Below, in pieces: positions 13,451-13,521 of a DNA stretch of 13,521 bases. How positions within the stretch are numbered: position 1 is the first letter of the stretch; every line of letters begins with the position of its first letter. Source of the DNA: Patescibacteria group bacterium (lineage in GTDB: Bacteria > Patescibacteriota > Saccharimonadia > CAILAD01 > GCA-016700035); NCBI GenBank assembly GCA_030917125.1, contig JAUPVH010000011.1, positions 1 to 13,521 on the forward strand, given 5' to 3'. Below the pieces are notes generated by a model. The model worked only from the letters and a program-made list of their open reading frames with translations. It made no database searches and was not told the origin of the DNA. Both the position numbers and the translations under genes were made by a program.

Positions 13451-13521
13451 TTAGCTAATTTGCATAAGTAGAGGGATACTAACGACTGAGATGACAGTTG
13501 AGGTGAGCATGACGGCACCAG
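13451..13521 (-). CDS. C-terminal end of a membrane protein, possibly an AEC-family transporter (cut by window edge)
   Basis: Reading leftward from the window edge, one frame stays open for 22 codons to TAA at 13453 to 13451, ending GAVMLTSTVISVVSIPLLMQIS. It is a single hydrophobic helix next to the stop. The pattern of a small residue, then STVxS, then a proline and leucines matches the last helix of auxin-efflux-carrier-type (AEC) transporters, but so short a piece is not diagnostic. The other two leftward frames are closed or less membrane-like. The coiled-coil gene follows on the same strand after 75 bases. Confidence 0.4.
   Translation of the reverse strand, partial: GAVMLTSTVISVVSIPLLMQIS

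Overview
The window looks like chromosomal DNA from a small-genome bacterium of the Candidate Phyla Radiation (Patescibacteria), most plausibly Saccharibacteria (TM7). This is an inference from gene content and style, not from a marker gene. The supporting signs are tightly packed or overlapping genes, stop codons read by the standard code (TGA is a normal stop for xseA, the flippase gene and others), and several conserved-hypothetical membrane proteins with long Pro/Ala/Thr-rich segments. Good promoters also sit so close to start codons that the mRNAs would be leaderless or nearly so. No mobile element, CRISPR array, rRNA or prophage gene is visible, and no gene-free stretch exceeds about 100 bases.

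Left part (1-4011). A gene cut by the window edge on the minus strand (N-terminus of a Trm11-type/COG1041 RNA methylase-like protein) diverges from a plus-strand run: a flippase-like membrane protein of the MprF/YbhN type, xseA and xseB (both subunits of exonuclease VII, overlapping reading frames), then a 137-residue helical protein with its own near-consensus promoter, and a NAD(P)HX-dehydratase-like protein that seems to have lost its catalytic motif.

Middle (4020-6935). A sortase with a long disordered cytoplasmic N-terminus reads leftward. A tRNA-Leu(CAA) reads rightward from the same tiny promoter region, where two TATAAT boxes on opposite strands overlap. The tRNA ends at a hairpin terminator that also serves the end of a leftward gene for a membrane-anchored PEGA-domain/beta-propeller-like protein.

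Right part (6936-13521). The PEGA gene and mreB diverge from a short regulatory region holding two inverted repeats. mreB is followed, with 1-nt spacing and then ATGA overlaps, by a Wzy/WaaL-type polysaccharide polymerase/ligase, a GT4 glycosyltransferase and a WecG/TagA-type glycosyltransferase. This is a single operon that appears to link the cell-shape cytoskeleton with surface-glycan synthesis. Then come a zinc-ribbon/proline-rich/one-TM protein with a coupled 110-residue partner, a convergent coiled-coil protein, and the last codons of a membrane protein, possibly an AEC-type transporter.

Taken together, the flippase-like protein, sortase, PEGA protein, MreB and glycan enzymes make this mainly a cell-envelope neighbourhood. 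I see no clear new defence or mobile system. The best leads are the mreB-glycan operon with non-canonical active-site residues in two of its enzymes, the two shared divergent promoter regions, the leaderless-start pattern, and the degenerate NnrD-like protein.
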